64,000 bases of DNA from Vulgatibacter incomptus. Its GTDB lineage: Bacteria; Myxococcota; Myxococcia; Myxococcales; Vulgatibacteraceae. Below the pieces are notes generated by a model. That model saw nothing but the letters and a program-made list of their open reading frames with translations, did not search any database and had not been told where the DNA came from. The position numbers and the translations under genes were made by a program. Positions 61,822-64,000 of this stretch are shown piece by piece. Each line of letters opens with the position of its first letter. Positions within the stretch are counted from its first letter, which is position 1. The DNA lies in the NCBI RefSeq assembly GCF_001263175.1, contig NZ_CP012332.1:428001-492000 (forward strand). Direction: 5' to 3'.

Positions 61822-64000
61822 ATGATGGACCGGATGGAGCCGATCTTCGCAGGTGGTCGTGAGCGCGAGCTCGAGTCAATCCTCCAGGAGCACGATCTCG
61901 TCCGGGGTGGCGCACGGCGCGTGGTCATCCAGGGGCGCGAAGGGATCGGAAAGAGCCACCTGCTGGTCGCCGTCGCCCGTTCTCTCGAGGCCAAGGGGAT
62001 CCCGACGGCCCTGGCCGGGGCGAGCCGCGCCAGCCCTTCGTCCCTTGGGATCGTCCGCGAGCTCGCAGGGCGCCTCCTCGACCTCGGACGGCGGACCGGC
62101 GTCGACCCGGCGACCCTCGCGCGGCTGGAGGGCCGTCTCGGCCCCGTGCTCACTACGCGATCCCTCTCGGCGGCGGCGCCTTTCGCGTCCGGCGAGGCAG
62201 CCCGCATGGGGATGGTGGACGCGCTCGCCGAGCTCTTCCTCGTCGCGGGCCACGCCGGCGGCGCCATCCTCCTGGACGAGCTCGACGCGTCCGATCGCGG
62301 CTCACTCGAGCTCCTCACCGCGGTGGTCGCGGCGCTCGCGGCTCCCGGGCGGTCCGATGGGCCGCTCCTGATCGTCGCTTGGCGGGAGCCGCCGTCCAAC
62401 CGGCTGGCCGAGGCGATCGAGCGGCTCCCGGGATCCTCGCTCTCCCTCGGCAGCCTCGACGTCGCCGGAGTCCGCTCCTTCCTCGACGAGGCGAAGCTCG
62501 CCGAGCGTCTCCACGAGAGGTCCGCCGGCGTGCCGGCGCGACTCGAAGCGCTCCTGGTTCCCCGCGAGGCCGACCTCGGCGCCCGCCGCCTCGCTCGCCT
62601 CGATCCCGACGCGCGGCGCTGCCTGCGCGCCGCCGCGGTCCTGGGGCACGTCGTCCCCGCACCGCTCCTCCTCGAGGTGGCCGGCGGGGATATCGACCGG
62701 AAGCTGCTCGAGCGGCTCGTGGACGATCGCTTCCTCACGATGAGCCTCGTGCACGGCGCGCCGATGTACGGTCTCGCCAGGGAAGACGATCGGATCCGCC
62801 TCAGCTCGAGCGACGATCCGCTCGAGCTCGAGGAGCTCCACTTCGCCGCCGGCGAGGCCCTCGAGGCGAGCGGCGGCGACGCGGAGGAGATTGCCCGGCA
62901 CTTCCTGGTGGGCGATCCGGCGGGCAGGGGCGCGGAGTGGGCGGTGCGCGCCGCCGCGGCCCTGGTGAATCGCTGCGCCTACCTCGGCGCGGCGGAGCTC
63001 TACGAGGCGGCCCTCGCCGCCAAGGGCGAGCCGGCGCCCGAGATCCACCTTCGCCTCTCGGAGATCCTCGAGGCCAGCGGCGACTCGATCGGCGCCCTCC
63101 GGCACCTCGGCCTGGCACGCCGATACTCCGATCCCGCACAGGCCCGCCGGATCCGGGCAGAGGCCGGGCGGATCTGCGTGCGGATCGGGAAGATCTCCCA
63201 GGCTGCGCGCCTCTGCGCCCGGGTGGCCGGATCGGAGTCGGAGCTGGATCCCGCGGATGTCGCGGGCAGCGTGGCCTATGCCGCGGCGTGCGAGGCGCGG
63301 TTCCTGGCCGGCGACTACGACGAGGCCATCGTGGCCTGCCTGCGCGGCATCGCCCGCACCCGCGAGCTGCCGGAGATCCGCATCGGGCTCCGCAACACGA
63401 TGGGGAAGGCGCACCTCAACCTCGGCGCGTACGACGAGGCGACGGAGGCCTTCTCGACGAACGGGCAGGAGGCCCTTCGCGAGGGGCTGCTCCGCGAGCA
63501 GATGCGGGCGCTCGTGAACGAGGGCGTCGTCGCCCACCGGCAGGGCGACAGGCGGCGGGCCTTCGAGCGCTACCGCGAAGCCCGTGCGGTGGAAGCCGAT
63601 CCGATCATGGACGCGCTGGCCCTCGGGAACCTGGGCGCGCTCAACCACGAGGTCGGTGAGTTCGAGCGGGCCTTCGAGCACTATCGCAGCGCGATCGCGT
63701 CGTTCGTCCGCGGCCGCAGGCCCAAGGAGGCGGCGCACCATTCGCTGAACCTCGCGAGGCTCATGCTCTTCCTCGGCGATCTGGACGAGGCCCTCACGGT
63801 CACCCAGTTCGCCAGGGGGGAAGCGGCTTCGGTCGGCGATCCCTACCTGCTCGCGCAGGCCGATCTCCTCGCGGGCGAGATCCTCGTCGAGAAGGACGAG
63901 CCGTTCCGTGCCGAGGCGATCCTCCACCTGGCCTGGGGCGCCTTCGAGCAGGTCGGGAACCTCCGCTACCAGGTCGAGACCGGCCTCGCGCTCTTCCGCT
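61822..64000 (+). CDS. AAA/STAND-type ATPase with TPR repeats (3' end cut by window edge)
   Basis: At least 726 residues, cut by the window edge. The N-terminus holds an AAA_16-like ATPase domain: Walker A VVIQGREGIGKSHLL and Walker B GGAILLDELDASD, then LLIVAWRE as sensor. A winged-helix-like segment follows. From about residue 350 onward are helical TPR-type repeats (AYLGAAELYEAALAAKGEPA, AHLNLGAYDEATEAFSTNGQ, GALNHEVGEFERAFEHYRSA). This layout is typical of signalling ATPases of the MalT/AfsR or kinase-associated type; no C-terminal output domain is visible yet. The first of two adjacent ATGs (61822) has AGGAGG 5 nt upstream, the second 8 nt. Confidence 0.88.
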   Translation, partial: MMDRMEPIFAGGRERELESILQEHDLVRGGARRVVIQGREGIGKSHLLVAVARSLEAKGIPTALAGASRASPSSLGIVRELAGRLLDLGRRTGVDPATLARLEGRLGPVLTTRSLSAAAPFASGEAARMGMVDALAELFLVAGHAGGAILLDELDASDRGSLELLTAVVAALAAPGRSDGPLLIVAWREPPSNRLAEAIERLPGSSLSLGSLDVAGVRSFLDEAKLAERLHERSAGVPARLEALLVPREADLGARRLARLDPDARRCLRAAAVLGHVVPAPLLLEVAGGDIDRKLLERLVDDRFLTMSLVHGAPMYGLAREDDRIRLSSSDDPLELEELHFAAGEALEASGGDAEEIARHFLVGDPAGRGAEWAVRAAAALVNRCAYLGAAELYEAALAAKGEPAPEIHLRLSEILEASGDSIGALRHLGLARRYSDPAQARRIRAEAGRICVRIGKISQAARLCARVAGSESELDPADVAGSVAYAAACEARFLAGDYDEAIVACLRGIARTRELPEIRIGLRNTMGKAHLNLGAYDEATEAFSTNGQEALREGLLREQMRALVNEGVVAHRQGDRRRAFERYREARAVEADPIMDALALGNLGALNHEVGEFERAFEHYRSAIASFVRGRRPKEAAHHSLNLARLMLFLGDLDEALTVTQFARGEAASVGDPYLLAQADLLAGEILVEKDEPFRAEAILHLAWGAFEQVGNLRYQVETGLALFR

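Overview
This 64 kb window is high-GC, densely coded chromosomal DNA. The likely source is a myxobacterium (Myxococcota). The support is a MXAN_5187-type domain protein, many surface lipoproteins with Gly-rich or Cys-rich linkers, a Lys/Ala-rich extension on the primary sigma factor, and dispersed c-type cytochromes. The exact genus is not determined; a Vulgatibacter-like or other Cystobacterineae source is only a guess. No tRNA, rRNA, CRISPR, phage or insertion-sequence genes were recognised.

Layout. 1-5.5 kb, minus strand: the macromolecular-synthesis operon rpsU-yqeY-dnaG-rpoD (rpoD runs off the left edge), with a good promoter upstream of rpsU and two strong tandem hairpins between rpsU and yqeY. 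5.6-11.4 kb, minus strand: a lipoprotein, an HU/IHF protein with an acidic tail, a YihY membrane protein coupled to an RNase E/G gene, and a DUF2203 gene. 11.5-21.4 kb: two surface lipoproteins, a tandem UspA protein, a DHH phosphoesterase, trmB, a secreted AstE/AspA-type Zn carboxypeptidase-like protein, a membrane metallophosphoesterase and a hexapeptide acyltransferase. 21.5-25.3 kb: a lipoprotein followed by an ABC ATPase and a MacB/FtsX permease. 25.5-32.5 kb: Nudix hydrolase, MltD-type transglycosylase, a metallophosphatase-tetraheme cytochrome fusion, a Fis-type regulator, a ZIP transporter, small lipoproteins and an SDR. 32.7-41.3 kb: a complete, tightly overlapping eight-gene Bat operon (MoxR, DUF58, BatD-like, two VWA proteins, TPR, BatD, BatE). 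41.3-49.9 kb: PEP synthase, glutamate dehydrogenase, a small CopD/HemJ-like membrane protein, a DUF1460 amidase-like protein, a Cys-rich lipoprotein, a LarA-like protein lacking the expected nickel-pincer lysine, and an alpha/beta hydrolase. 49.9-54.2 kb, minus strand: a DsbA-like lipoprotein, a monoheme protein, a cytochrome c and truD. 54.3-64 kb: methyltransferase-asparaginase pair, two coupled lipoproteins, a thioredoxin-like lipoprotein, the MXAN_5187-type protein, and a partial AAA/TPR signalling ATPase.

The most striking signal is a dispersed repeat of about 95-140 bp, present in seven copies (near 15.2, 22.9, 25.4, 30.9, 45.7, 57.0 and 61.6 kb). Each copy has two or three hairpins joined by a conserved A-rich linker, and the arms vary between copies in a compensatory way. 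Five copies start exactly at the stop codon of the gene upstream, in the same orientation. The other two lie inside lipoprotein genes, in the same orientation and the same reading frame, and encode a shared peptide. This looks like a mobile or actively copied structured 3'-UTR element that has also been domesticated into coding sequence.
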